Below, piece after piece: positions 8,182 through 17,858 of a DNA stretch of 47,265 bases (the stretch's first letter is position 1; each line of letters opens with the position of its first letter). Location of the stretch: the IMG/VR virus record IMGVR_UViG_3300023500_000006, positions 1-47,265 of that record. One strand, 5' to 3'. The position numbers and the translations under genes were made by a program. The DNA is from a virus. The notes under the pieces were generated by a model. It worked only from the letters and a program-made list of their open reading frames with translations. It made no database searches and was not told where the DNA came from.

Positions 8182-8430
8182 ATGACCCAAATGGAACAAG
8201 GCATACTAGCTGATATTAATATAGTTATTAGAGAAGAGAAAGGTACAAGAGTTACCCTAGATAGTACTTTACTTGATGCTGATTTAGATAGCTTTGGTAC
8301 TACTGTTCTATTTTTAGATATGGATACTAAGTATGAGATATTTGCTGATGTACCTGCAGATGTTGACCCATTCAAATCAATCGACTGGAACACATTTACT
8401 ATCCGTGAGTTGGTAGACAAATGTTTATAA
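8182..8430 (+). CDS. Acyl carrier protein-like protein
   Basis: 82 residues, the size of bacterial AcpP (77-78). Ser37 sits in LDSF at almost the same position as the phosphopantetheine serine (DSL, Ser36) of E. coli AcpP. It is followed by a helix II-like segment with small/hydrophobic spacing, an acidic loop (ADVPADVDPF) and a C-terminal amphipathic helix matching the TVxDAIDYI region. The protein is acidic, as ACPs are. Established knowledge: ACPs carry growing acyl chains as thioesters after a phosphopantetheinyl transferase loads the serine. The gene is 1 nt after a virion gene and overlaps the ketoacyl synthase gene by 10 nt. An ACP in a phage virion operon is unusual. Confidence 0.7.
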   Translation: MTQMEQGILADINIVIREEKGTRVTLDSTLLDADLDSFGTTVLFLDMDTKYEIFADVPADVDPFKSIDWNTFTIRELVDKCL

Positions 8431-9287
8431 AAAACTGTGAGTATCTAGTACCTACACTAGATAATAATGACTATATTGGTATTGAAGGTCTTTCACGAGA
8501 AGGTTACACCACTCCAGAGTTTATAGCTCGTATTCCTGCACCAAAACTTACTAAGACTACTGCTGTACTATTCACAGGTGGTTTCAGTGGACACCAATCA
8601 GAAAGCCGCGATGTAACAAATGTGAACCCCAGATATATTGGTTCAGTTAATCACCAACCTTCTGGGCGTTTAGTAAAAGAAAGTACTGCATATAGCTTAC
8701 ACCGCTGGGTAGGTGAGATGGAAAATAATGAACTAGTTGTTTATGCATCTATAAATTCTAACACATGTGCAAGCTCAATGTTTGCTTTATACGAAGCAGA
8801 GCGTTTACTTAAAGAAGGTGTATGTGAAGAAGTAATTATTATCGCTGAAGAGAGGACTAGTTTCAATACTCTTAGAATATTTAAGGAGCATAGAATACCT
8901 CTTACTTGCGGTGATGCATTTGCTATGGTTACTCTAACATTAGAACCAACTAGTAATGAAGTAACTGATACTAAATGGCACTACAGTTATGATAGGAACC
9001 CTTTCCAAACAACAGGTAAAGCTTATGCTCATGTTGACACTGATAAAGCCATAGATAATGTTAAACCTCATGGTACTAGAACACCTAGTAATAACCAAGC
9101 TGAAGAAGAGTTAGTTAAAGATAGGAAAGCTGTATACTATAAAGATACAACTGGGCATACACAGGGAGCTAGTGCACTACTTGAAATATGTATGACCCTT
9201 GATGACCCTGAAGTACTTGGTTCAACTCTATGTGTTGCTAGTGGTTTAGGAGGTTTCTATGGAAGCTGTATCCTACACAAGCATTAG
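8421..9287 (+). CDS. Beta-ketoacyl-ACP synthase-like (thiolase fold) protein
   Basis: 288 residues with every catalytic landmark of KAS I/II enzymes in order: nucleophile Cys116 in NTCASSM, the GDAFAMV strand (164-170), first His217 in KPHGTRTPSNN, then Lys241 and His246 in KDTTGHTQGAS, and the closing Gly-rich SGLGGFYG (274-281). Lys-to-His spacing (5) equals that of E. coli FabF (Lys336/His341). The family condenses malonyl-ACP with an acyl chain on the Cys. It is about 120 residues shorter than FabF, with shorter spacings between the active-site segments, so capping loops are reduced. It overlaps the ACP gene by 10 nt and the next gene by 29 nt. It could be an active enzyme or a fold reused as a virion component. 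Confidence 0.8.
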   Translation: MFIKNCEYLVPTLDNNDYIGIEGLSREGYTTPEFIARIPAPKLTKTTAVLFTGGFSGHQSESRDVTNVNPRYIGSVNHQPSGRLVKESTAYSLHRWVGEMENNELVVYASINSNTCASSMFALYEAERLLKEGVCEEVIIIAEERTSFNTLRIFKEHRIPLTCGDAFAMVTLTLEPTSNEVTDTKWHYSYDRNPFQTTGKAYAHVDTDKAIDNVKPHGTRTPSNNQAEEELVKDRKAVYYKDTTGHTQGASALLEICMTLDDPEVLGSTLCVASGLGGFYGSCILHKH

Positions 9288-9774
9288 AGGCACCTATGCA
9301 AAAGTACCTTGTACACTTGCAGATATACCTAATGACCTAGTTACTATCCAGTTAGCCCTTAAAGCTGTTGGTGAGGTACTAGAAGATGTAGTAGAATACA
9401 CTGCTAATATGGAAGAATCTATAGCACAAGGTTTAGCTTATGCGATTAACCACAATGGTGTAAGAATAGGTTTCATGTATTTAAGATTTGATGAGCTGTT
9501 CCCTGGTAAGCTTGTAGCAAGTAGTCTATCTATACCTAAAGACATTCTGGCTCTACTAATACTACTTCTAGCAGTTAACTTATCTAAGTATATAGCTATT
9601 ATAATGTACCCACATGGTAGAAACATGCTACAGTTTAAATCACTGATTACTGGTAAAAGTCTAAGACTGTATAATAGTGGTAAAATCAATTATGTCGTCA
9701 TAGCACATAACCAACATAGACCTAGAACATTTATTAATATGGTTAAGGTATTTAAACTAAAAAAAGTGAGGTAA
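9259..9774 (+). CDS. Hypothetical protein, possibly GNAT-fold acyltransferase
   Basis: 171 residues. A strong AGGAGG lies 6 nt before the ATG, inside the ketoacyl synthase gene, so the 29-nt overlap is genuine. An N-terminal helical region is followed by a strand pair (GLAYAINHNGVRIGFMYLRF, about residues 54-73), a loop, a strongly hydrophobic helix (about 95-115) and later strands; this order is compatible with a GNAT fold but the acetyl-CoA loop signature is not clear. The C-terminus is basic. If GNAT-like, it could transfer the acyl group from the neighbouring ACP, but the hydrophobic segment could equally be a membrane helix. Function uncertain. Confidence 0.5.
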   Translation: MEAVSYTSIRGTYAKVPCTLADIPNDLVTIQLALKAVGEVLEDVVEYTANMEESIAQGLAYAINHNGVRIGFMYLRFDELFPGKLVASSLSIPKDILALLILLLAVNLSKYIAIIMYPHGRNMLQFKSLITGKSLRLYNSGKINYVVIAHNQHRPRTFINMVKVFKLKKVR

Positions 9775-9776
9775 GT

Positions 9777-12179
9777 ATGGGAGGAATTGTAAATACAATC
9801 GTTGATGTTATTAGTACAGCTCTGACAATCGTATTATTTCCAGTAGTAGTAGTTACAGAATATGCATGGGAGTATATTGGTCACCCTATACTTGAAGCGA
9901 TATTTAATTTCCTTGGCATTAAGGACGAAGAGATTATTAGTACTGAAGTAATAACTCAACGTGTGATTAATGATATAGATGGATATAATGCAGCAATGGT
10001 AGGAGTAGCCCTAAATCACCAAAAGGACCCTAACAGTAGTGTAATCAAACATTACGTCCAGGTTGCCTCTGAGATGCGTGCTAAGTACATGAAATATTAT
10101 ACTTATGGTAAAGATACATACTATAGAGGTCTACCCTCTACTAATATCAGAACCACTAAAATGTCTTTATCACTTACAAAGACGGCTCTTGATACTGATT
10201 TAGGTATAAGTAGTACAATAATTGTTGCTAGTAAAGATGAACCAACTAAAGATTCGTGGGTTGCTTGGCAGTTGCAAAATAGTAATGGGTTTAAACCTTC
10301 TACTAATGAATTACTAATTAACGGTGTATATAATTATGTTACATCTATTGATTATAACTACACAACTGACCAGTATGATGTTAGTTATCAGTTAAATGAA
10401 ATAGTTACTACTGATGTGATTACTACAACTACAGTTACTATTACTAACATTGATGCAACTACAGATAATCGTAACGAAGTAATCACAGAGCAGACTATTA
10501 CCACTGGTGATGTATCTGGTCTTATAAGTGATGTAACTACTACACTATCAACAATTGCTACTAGTATACCTATTGGCTCAGAAGTTGACTCTACAGTATC
10601 AGCTACTACGACATCAGTAACTACTGTAGTAGTTTCTAGTGGTATAATTAGTGTAGTTGCTTATGTACCAGACTTATATGTTATTGCAAAATACTATGAA
10701 GTTAGTAATAACGATTGGTACTATTGGTTCTATAAAATTGGCACTGGTACTTACCCTGTATTAGATGACGCAGCTACTGTATATGGTACTTCTGAGTTTA
10801 TGCCTGTTGCAGTACTGAGAAATAATTTCATTAATACTAATGCTGATAAAACTAGTGTGGCATATCTTGAAACACAGGAGCTACTTAAAACTGTTGGTGT
10901 CGACCTTGATGAAATGACGGACGCTATATCTGATAGTCCTGACATAGGTAATGTTGCTGATGCATTTATACATTTTAGTATTAACTTATCTGACAACACA
11001 CCAGAGATAAGTAAGCTAGTATACGAAACCTTCTCTCAATTATTTGAAGACTCTGGTTTATATAATGACCAAGGTACAGACGCGGTAACTGGTAAACCTC
11101 TTGGTGGTTACAGTGCTGCAATAAAGGAGCTGCCATACAATACAGCATTAGGTTGGAAGACACAAACTCGTTCTGTAGTAGCTGGTTCAATTGGTCCTGT
11201 CGGTACTTACCAAAAACTAATCACTACAGCTACTAATAGTGTTGGTGACTTAGTTATGCGTAAGCAGGAGGCTGAAGAGTACTATGTTGAATATATAATG
11301 ACATCTGTTACTGGTCTTACCTTTATAGACAGAACTGGGCAACTTGGCACACAAGTTGGTTCAGTAGGTCAAAATCTTGTTGGTGGTGTTGAACTACCTC
11401 TTGCATTCTTTTTTATTGATAGTCTTGATTTCCAGGAGCAAACTAATATATTCCCATATACCTTAAAACTCAGTATATATGCTGCATCTATCACATATTT
11501 AAAGTGGTATAAAACTTCAGCATTTAGCTTAGTCTTACAAATAATTGCAATCATTGTAACTGTCGTTGTAACCGTAATTACTGTTGGTACTGGTGCGAGT
11601 ATTGGAACCATATTGCAGGCATTAATAGTTAATCTCGCCATAGGTCTAGCCGTTGGGTACGCCATGAAACTCCTGATGGAGTCTAATGCACCTGACTGGT
11701 TGAAAGCTGTTGGAGCTGCAATCATTATTGCTACAGTAATATATACTGGTGTATCCTATGCTGAAGGAGAATTTCTATCAGCATCACAATTAACAACTGC
11801 TGTAACTACAGCATCAGCTACTTCAATTATCGGTGGAGTCGCAGGTGCGGTTGTTATGGGTACTCAAGCTTACGCAGTATATACCCAAGTAGAAATGGAT
11901 AAAGTACAAGCACAGTCTGAACAATTTTCACAACAAGCAGACCAAAGATTACAATCATTCACTGCAGCAGAGGATTTACTCGTTATGGGTGGAGTATTAG
12001 ACACATATGGTGTAGTTGACTTGGTAAATAAAGAGATACCAGAAGCCTACCTTAGAAGTGTTGATGCATTCTATTATCAGGCTAAAGGTGCAATGCAGTA
12101 TGAGTTTAATGCATTATTCGACTACAATATATATAAAGATGACTATATAAGCAATCAATTACGGTTAGGTACAATCTAG
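9777..12179 (+). CDS. Large virion protein with membrane segments
   Basis: 800 residues. A hydrophobic segment lies at about residues 5-25, a Thr/Val/Ile-rich region at about 215-305 is predicted to be beta-structured, and a cluster of long hydrophobic helices spans about 575-690. The C-terminal region is helical. It starts 2 nt after the preceding gene. Large membrane-active virion proteins next to the vRNAP are expected in N4-like phages, where the polymerase and other proteins enter the host with the DNA. A role as an ejected or channel protein is inferred from topology and position. Confidence 0.6.
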   Translation: MGGIVNTIVDVISTALTIVLFPVVVVTEYAWEYIGHPILEAIFNFLGIKDEEIISTEVITQRVINDIDGYNAAMVGVALNHQKDPNSSVIKHYVQVASEMRAKYMKYYTYGKDTYYRGLPSTNIRTTKMSLSLTKTALDTDLGISSTIIVASKDEPTKDSWVAWQLQNSNGFKPSTNELLINGVYNYVTSIDYNYTTDQYDVSYQLNEIVTTDVITTTTVTITNIDATTDNRNEVITEQTITTGDVSGLISDVTTTLSTIATSIPIGSEVDSTVSATTTSVTTVVVSSGIISVVAYVPDLYVIAKYYEVSNNDWYYWFYKIGTGTYPVLDDAATVYGTSEFMPVAVLRNNFINTNADKTSVAYLETQELLKTVGVDLDEMTDAISDSPDIGNVADAFIHFSINLSDNTPEISKLVYETFSQLFEDSGLYNDQGTDAVTGKPLGGYSAAIKELPYNTALGWKTQTRSVVAGSIGPVGTYQKLITTATNSVGDLVMRKQEAEEYYVEYIMTSVTGLTFIDRTGQLGTQVGSVGQNLVGGVELPLAFFFIDSLDFQEQTNIFPYTLKLSIYAASITYLKWYKTSAFSLVLQIIAIIVTVVVTVITVGTGASIGTILQALIVNLAIGLAVGYAMKLLMESNAPDWLKAVGAAIIIATVIYTGVSYAEGEFLSASQLTTAVTTASATSIIGGVAGAVVMGTQAYAVYTQVEMDKVQAQSEQFSQQADQRLQSFTAAEDLLVMGGVLDTYGVVDLVNKEIPEAYLRSVDAFYYQAKGAMQYEFNALFDYNIYKDDYISNQLRLGTI

Positions 12180-12186
12180 TAAAGAT

Positions 12187-12196
12187 TGGGTATAAT
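12187..12196 (+). promoter_or_regulatory. Possible -10 promoter element before internal virion genes
   Basis: TATAAT (12191-12196), preceded by TGGG, lies in the 55-nt gap after the 800-residue virion gene and 39 nt before the next ATG. No clear -35 box is present. As with the portal promoter, it may be a late promoter for the block of ejected proteins; support is limited to the -10 hexamer and location. Confidence 0.4.
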
Positions 12197-12234
12197 TATA
12201 AAATTAAAACTACAGTTAACTAAAAGGATTTACT

Positions 12235-12699
12235 ATGGCTCCACCTAAAGATATAACAACAACAACATCCACAGCTGTTAAGAACCCTCATTATGTACAA
12301 AGTACTAATGCAGGTGCACAGCCAGGTTTAACACTACCAAGTAACAGTACTTTTACTTACAATAAGGATGGTACTATTAATAGTATAGAATCTAACCCAG
12401 GTTGGACTGGAGCAGGTGGTTACTTGTCAACTGGGGCACAAGTATTTAATGCTGCTGCAGCAGGTATGAGTGCATACACTGGGTATCAAGCACTTGGTTT
12501 AGCTAAAGATGAGTTCGCATTTAAAAAGAATGCTACCAATAGAGATATTGCTAATCAAGGTAAACTTATTAACAATGATATTGTTAACTCAAATAATGTT
12601 GGTCTTGCACTAGCAGGTAACACATTAACTTCTGAGCAACAAGCAGCAAGTAGATTAGCAGCTCAATCAAGACAAGTAAACACTTCAGCAATCGGATAA
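12235..12699 (+). CDS. Small internal virion protein
   Basis: 154 residues, low in charge and rich in Ala, Asn, Thr and Ser, with a Gly/Ala-rich middle (about residues 60-85) and a C-terminal helical, Gln-rich region. No enzymatic motif. It is first in a run of four genes ending with the vRNAP, with AAAAGGATTT before the ATG. Composition and position resemble small internal virion proteins preceding ejected proteins in podoviruses. Confidence 0.6.
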   Translation: MAPPKDITTTTSTAVKNPHYVQSTNAGAQPGLTLPSNSTFTYNKDGTINSIESNPGWTGAGGYLSTGAQVFNAAAAGMSAYTGYQALGLAKDEFAFKKNATNRDIANQGKLINNDIVNSNNVGLALAGNTLTSEQQAASRLAAQSRQVNTSAIG

Positions 12700-12708
12700 G
12701 GATAAAAT

Positions 12709-14619
12709 ATGGCAGCACAGACGTGGCAACAAACCAACGCAAATTTTAGTGATGTTAATAGTGCAATGGCTACGGCTAGTGCGTCATTTGGTAAAGCAGG
12801 TGCTTTGGCTAAGGGTTTAGTTGATAGTATTAATAAGACCTCTGATGCTAAGCAAAAAGAGTTACAGACTGCTTACTTATTGGACACTACTAAACGTAAC
12901 CAATTAGTTGAACAAGCACAATATGATTTAGGTGCAGACCGTAATAAAGTTAACGCTCAAGAAGCTAGTGATATATTTAACAACGAAAAAAACGTTGGGC
13001 AAACAAATCTGCGAACCGAAGTTAATAACCAGTTGAAAGCTCAAAGAGTTTACTCTGATGGTCAAGGCTATACTGATGTGCAGGGGGATGTTTATACTGA
13101 AGCTGTTTCAGGACCTGATGGTAACCCCCTGTTAGACCCAACTACACAACAACCTGTTATGAAGTCTTATAAAATGCGTGGTGGATTGGTTAATAAGTAT
13201 GATACATTACCAGAAGGTCTTAGTCAACAATTTGAGCGTAAGGGTTTTGTAGATAGAGCTTACAAAGCCTTAATGGCTACAGGTAAATATTCTAACCCTG
13301 CAACTGCTCTTGCAGCAGCTAATGCTGAAGCCAATAGACAACTTGGTGCTTTACCTAGTGCTGCTATTCTTAAGAGTAAACAAAAAGTACTTACGGAAGT
13401 ATTTAAAGGTAATGTTAAGATGATGGAAGCATACTTGAAAAACTCAGGTAAGTCCCCTACAAACATCACGGTTAATGGTACTAGCGGTAGAACTAATGCT
13501 AATGGTAGTTATACAACATTTTCTGATAAGAATAACCCAGAGATTAATGCTGAGTGGTTAAATACATTTGATGACACTCGTGGACCTCTTGATGCAGGTG
13601 CCGCTGCACTCAGTAGTGACACAGCAATTAATCAAAATGTCATTAGAAATAACCAACTAGAGTATATAAACACGTATAATGTAACACCTGCACAGTACAG
13701 AGCATTTATGAATGGTGCGATTAAAGAGGGTATGATAGGTGATGCACAAGCTCCAGATACAATTTTCACTGGTACTAAAGAACAGAAGCAAGCCATTGCT
13801 AATGCAATGAAAAAATTTGGTCATGATAGTCAATCTACTAAAGTTAGGGGTGGTGGTGGTGTTAATACAGCAGCAGCTCTAAAAGCTAAATATAAAACTT
13901 ATGAAGCAGCATTTAAAAAAGCTAATATTAATAGTAAATCATTTCTATCTGATGTACAAAATTTATACGCTAGTGCTACTGGTAAAAGTAAAAAACAGAT
14001 TGTATCTGCTTTCCTAGCATCTAAAGTACAAAGTAGTAATAAAGCTCTTACAGTTACGAATAAGGAAAAGGAAAAGGAAGAAGCCCAAAAGCCACAGACT
14101 AAACCTCTATTCACTGGTTCAGATTCTATTAGTAGAGCAATGAGTACTACGAGTAAAGTTGGTGAGAGTGACTTAGCTGATTTACAAGTTAATAAGCCTA
14201 CTGCTTATCTTGCTGCAGTTAAAAAATTATCTCCTGCTGAGAAGTTAAAAGTTAAATCATATACTAATAGTAAAGCTTATAAAACTATGCTTGCTAAGTA
14301 TGTTAAATCTAGTAGTACTTCTAAAGATGTTAATAAAGAAGAGGAACCAGTAGTTACTGCTAACCAACCACAAGGTAATGTACAAACAAGTAGAGGTGGT
14401 GGTCATGGAGCAGGTAGAAAATATACTGCACCTAAGAAAACTGTTTATGCACCTAAAAAAGCTAAAGCTAAACTACCCTTAGCTGAAATACAAAAATACT
14501 ATAAAATGAGTGATGAAGGAATAAGTGGTATAGGAACTGCCACTCGTATTAAACTATTACAAGATTACTCTAATCTACCTACTCAGCTTCGTAGAAAACT
14601 TTCTCACGGACTATACTAA
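12709..14619 (+). CDS. Internal (ejected) virion protein, 636 residues
   Basis: The N-terminal half is Ala/Asn/Gln-rich and helical. The second half (from about residue 375) is very rich in Lys, Ala, Ser and Thr with stretches such as KSSSTSKDVNKEEEP. There is a Gly/His/Arg patch near residue 560 and basic C-terminal repeats. No catalytic motif (for example transglycosylase) is evident. Extended Lys/Ala-rich composition is typical of proteins packaged with DNA and injected. Located between a small virion gene and a 1075-residue gene of similar composition. Confidence 0.6.
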   Translation: MAAQTWQQTNANFSDVNSAMATASASFGKAGALAKGLVDSINKTSDAKQKELQTAYLLDTTKRNQLVEQAQYDLGADRNKVNAQEASDIFNNEKNVGQTNLRTEVNNQLKAQRVYSDGQGYTDVQGDVYTEAVSGPDGNPLLDPTTQQPVMKSYKMRGGLVNKYDTLPEGLSQQFERKGFVDRAYKALMATGKYSNPATALAAANAEANRQLGALPSAAILKSKQKVLTEVFKGNVKMMEAYLKNSGKSPTNITVNGTSGRTNANGSYTTFSDKNNPEINAEWLNTFDDTRGPLDAGAAALSSDTAINQNVIRNNQLEYINTYNVTPAQYRAFMNGAIKEGMIGDAQAPDTIFTGTKEQKQAIANAMKKFGHDSQSTKVRGGGGVNTAAALKAKYKTYEAAFKKANINSKSFLSDVQNLYASATGKSKKQIVSAFLASKVQSSNKALTVTNKEKEKEEAQKPQTKPLFTGSDSISRAMSTTSKVGESDLADLQVNKPTAYLAAVKKLSPAEKLKVKSYTNSKAYKTMLAKYVKSSSTSKDVNKEEEPVVTANQPQGNVQTSRGGGHGAGRKYTAPKKTVYAPKKAKAKLPLAEIQKYYKMSDEGISGIGTATRIKLLQDYSNLPTQLRRKLSHGLY

Positions 14620-14630
14620 AGGAACCAAAT

Positions 14631-17600
14631 ATGAATGACACAAACCCTAATGGTCTAGTTGGACTAGACTTAGGCACAGGTACACAAGCTGAACAAGGAT
14701 TTGACATTGGTAATGGTGCTTTAGCTAGCACTGATACAGGTAGTTTCCTAGCACCACTTTACCAAGAAAAAGCTAAACTATTACAACAAGCATCTGAAGC
14801 TAAAAAGATTAGTATACAAGGTACTGCCCAATATGAAGCAGATAATGCACCTACTTTAGATGAATTACTTTATGGGGCTACTGATGGTAACTCTAGTACT
14901 TCAGATGGTTTTGGTCGTCAATTTGCTGCAGGTACACAATCACTACTAGCTGATACTGCTGACTTAATTACTACTGGTGGGGCATATGCTGTTAAAGGGC
15001 TGTCAGATGCTACTGGTGGTGATTTCTACTCACAAGAAGACTTTAATACTGCAACAAATTTCTTTGACCAATTTTCAGGTAAGAATGCTGATGCAACTTT
15101 TGGTTATGATAGAACCAGACTTAACGCCCAACAAGCCAATGTTATGGATAACATTGATAAGGGTAATTACGGTACTGCAGCTACTGCAGCACTTAAAGCT
15201 GCCCCAGGTACTATTGTTGATAGTTTACCAGTGATGGCATCATACTTCATTGGTATAGGTGAAGTTAAAGCTGTACAAGCAGCTGGAAATGCTGCATTTA
15301 AAGTAGCTAAAGCTAGTGGGTTAGGTACTAAAGCAACTAAGCAAGCTGTCAAAGCATCTAAAATTGCTGCACGTAAGCAGTTAGCACTACATACTAAGAT
15401 ATTAAACATATCTAATAAGAATGTAGGGCTTATTAACTTTGCAAATATACAAACACAAAAACACCTAGAAGAGTTAAGTGCTAATGGTGGTGAGGTTACT
15501 TTAGGTACTGCAGCAAGAGTGTGGTCTACAAATATAATCCTAAACGCACTAGATAAACTGGCATTTAAAGACATAGTTAAATTCAGCAAAGCTCCAGTTA
15601 TAAAAGAACTATGGGGTACTTTAGATAAAGCATCTAGGTTTGGTGTTACTAAACAGGTAGCTAAGACACTTTTAGTTGGTGCTAAAAATATGACTGAAGA
15701 GGGATTACAGGAGTATGTACAAACTTGGGGTGAATTAGTTAATGCTAAGTGGGGGGCTAAAGATACACAGAACTTTCTTGATGTATTTAATAAAGGTAGC
15801 AACCTTGAAGCACTAACAGCTATGTTCTTAGGTGGTGGTGCAGGTTTAGTTACGGGTGTACCGAGCCAATTAAGTGGACTAAGGCAAGGGCTTAATAAAG
15901 AAGGTAAGCTTAACAAATTATATAATAACCCTAAGAAAAATATTGATGTAGGATTTGCTAACCCAGAGGACCAACAAAATCAAATTGATACTTTAGACGC
16001 TAATTATAATAGTGCTAAAGAGAACTTTGATAACCTTACTGCTGTCGAAAATGACGTAGGGGCTATTAATAATAACCCTGAATATAATGATTATACTAAA
16101 GTGGTGAATACTCAAGCTAGAATGCAAGAAGCATCCCAGGCTACAGATAGTGGAACTAACCAACTTGTATCTCAGTTTGGTTCAGAGGAAACTAATACTT
16201 TACTAGATAAAATTAGTCAAGATGAAACTCTTGCAGCTAAGATGGATAAACAAACATTACAAGATATTGTGAATAGTCCAGGAGCAGGTGCATTTCAGAA
16301 GCTAGGAGCATTCTTAGCTAGTAATGCAGATAGTTTGTCACCCAAGATTAAAGATGCCTTTAACACAGCTCAAACAAGCCTACAAAAGCAAGCTACAGCG
16401 GTAGTAAGTTCTGGTGGTACTAAAGTCAGTTACCAAAGTGCAAAAGCCCAACTTAATCGAGCTGGTTCAATTAATAAATCAACTTCTGAATATGCTAAGT
16501 CAAAAGCTAAACCTCTTAGTGCTAAAAGCAGTGCTAAAAATATTGGACAAACTAAAAATAGTAAGTCTGCAGGTATTGTTAAACGTGTACTTGGTATTGC
16601 TAAACCTTCAGAAGCTGAAGTTGAAATGCAGAAGTATGATAATGGTACACTTGATGAAATTATTAAAGAGGGTAGTAGAGCTATAAATATTGCTGCTAAG
16701 AAGCAGAAAACTATATTAGCTAACCCAAACCTAAGTAAAGCAGCTAGACTACGTGCACAGATGCGTAAACTTCCAGAGCAGACTAAAGCTGAACAGCTAG
16801 TAGCTACAGCTAAACGTATTAAGAGTAGTCGTAAAAAAGTAAAGAAGACTTATTCACCTGATAAAACATTGAAGGAAACTATAGTTGATTTTGCTAAAGA
16901 CAAATTACAAAAACTTAAAGAGGCTGCTGATAGAGCTAAGGCTGAGAAACAGAGTAAACCGAATGAGAAAGCTACTGATAAAAATCGAACTACTAAGGAT
17001 GATAAACAAACTATAAAAACTGCACAGAAAATGGTTGCAGATGTTAGTAAAGACCTAGATAGTATATCTATTGATGATGTACCTATTATTGAGGAAGCTG
17101 TTAATATACTTGTAGCTTCTGGTAACTTTGGTAAGAAGTTTGCTGATAAGCTATTGAAAGATATACAAGAAAAATTTAGTAAGTCTGATATTAAAGATGT
17201 AGACCCAAAAGAAGTTAGAAAAGCCTTTGTAAAGACAGGTACAACTATTCTTAGTGGAGCCAAGACTACAACTAGAGCTGATATAAAGAATGCATTAGGT
17301 AAGCTTGGTAAACTAGTAGACTCTAAGATGACACTCAACGAGCGAGTATTCGTTGCTAAGTTGTTTGGTAAAGCTGTTAAAATGGGTAATTTAACTAAAG
17401 AAGATGTTCAACCTTACTTAGATAAACTTCCTGATAACTTGAAATTTGATAACACAGACTTTACTAAAGATAAATTTACTGCATTTATTAAGAAGACTTA
17501 TGAGTCAGCTAAATCTACTGTTAAAGCTAATACAACACCTGAGGGTAGACAACAGACTGAGGAAACTGTCAAGACTAAGGTTAATGACAAGATAGATAGT

Positions 17601-17858
17601 ATCAAAGAGTCAGGGTTAGGCAAAGAACTTACTAAAGATTTTAATACTATAATAGCAAATCTTATTGTTGCCAAGAGAAAGGGTAACATAGAACTCAAGA
17701 AACAGTTCAAAAAATTTAAGAAAGAGTATGGTGATACTAGTTCACTTGAAATTTATCAAAGTGTTAAAGAAATGTTTAATGATTTGATTGAAGGTAAAGA
17801 AACTGAAGTGGTAACAGATATACCAGGAACAGATATTAATACAGATGAAGGATGCTAA
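14631..17858 (+). CDS. Internal (ejected) virion protein, 1075 residues
   Basis: A long, basic, mostly helical protein. The first 450 residues contain Ala/Gly-rich hydrophobic patches (about 95-130, 180-215 and 395-415) and the rest is Lys/Ala/Thr-rich with long coiled-coil-like stretches. No enzymatic motif is recognised. Its stop codon directly abuts the vRNAP start, so the two products are probably made in coordinated amounts and packaged together. Its size and position suit an internal core or ejected protein, comparable in role, not in sequence, to T7 gp15/gp16. Confidence 0.65.
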   Translation: MNDTNPNGLVGLDLGTGTQAEQGFDIGNGALASTDTGSFLAPLYQEKAKLLQQASEAKKISIQGTAQYEADNAPTLDELLYGATDGNSSTSDGFGRQFAAGTQSLLADTADLITTGGAYAVKGLSDATGGDFYSQEDFNTATNFFDQFSGKNADATFGYDRTRLNAQQANVMDNIDKGNYGTAATAALKAAPGTIVDSLPVMASYFIGIGEVKAVQAAGNAAFKVAKASGLGTKATKQAVKASKIAARKQLALHTKILNISNKNVGLINFANIQTQKHLEELSANGGEVTLGTAARVWSTNIILNALDKLAFKDIVKFSKAPVIKELWGTLDKASRFGVTKQVAKTLLVGAKNMTEEGLQEYVQTWGELVNAKWGAKDTQNFLDVFNKGSNLEALTAMFLGGGAGLVTGVPSQLSGLRQGLNKEGKLNKLYNNPKKNIDVGFANPEDQQNQIDTLDANYNSAKENFDNLTAVENDVGAINNNPEYNDYTKVVNTQARMQEASQATDSGTNQLVSQFGSEETNTLLDKISQDETLAAKMDKQTLQDIVNSPGAGAFQKLGAFLASNADSLSPKIKDAFNTAQTSLQKQATAVVSSGGTKVSYQSAKAQLNRAGSINKSTSEYAKSKAKPLSAKSSAKNIGQTKNSKSAGIVKRVLGIAKPSEAEVEMQKYDNGTLDEIIKEGSRAINIAAKKQKTILANPNLSKAARLRAQMRKLPEQTKAEQLVATAKRIKSSRKKVKKTYSPDKTLKETIVDFAKDKLQKLKEAADRAKAEKQSKPNEKATDKNRTTKDDKQTIKTAQKMVADVSKDLDSISIDDVPIIEEAVNILVASGNFGKKFADKLLKDIQEKFSKSDIKDVDPKEVRKAFVKTGTTILSGAKTTTRADIKNALGKLGKLVDSKMTLNERVFVAKLFGKAVKMGNLTKEDVQPYLDKLPDNLKFDNTDFTKDKFTAFIKKTYESAKSTVKANTTPEGRQQTEETVKTKVNDKIDSIKESGLGKELTKDFNTIIANLIVAKRKGNIELKKQFKKFKKEYGDTSSLEIYQSVKEMFNDLIEGKETEVVTDIPGTDINTDEGC

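Noticed and set aside
15167-15916. A 249-codon open frame on the minus strand inside the 1075-residue virion gene
   Set aside because: It is antisense to a clearly coding gene, has no binding site and an atypical Leu/Ser/Pro composition; it is a by-product of the codon bias of the plus-strand gene.
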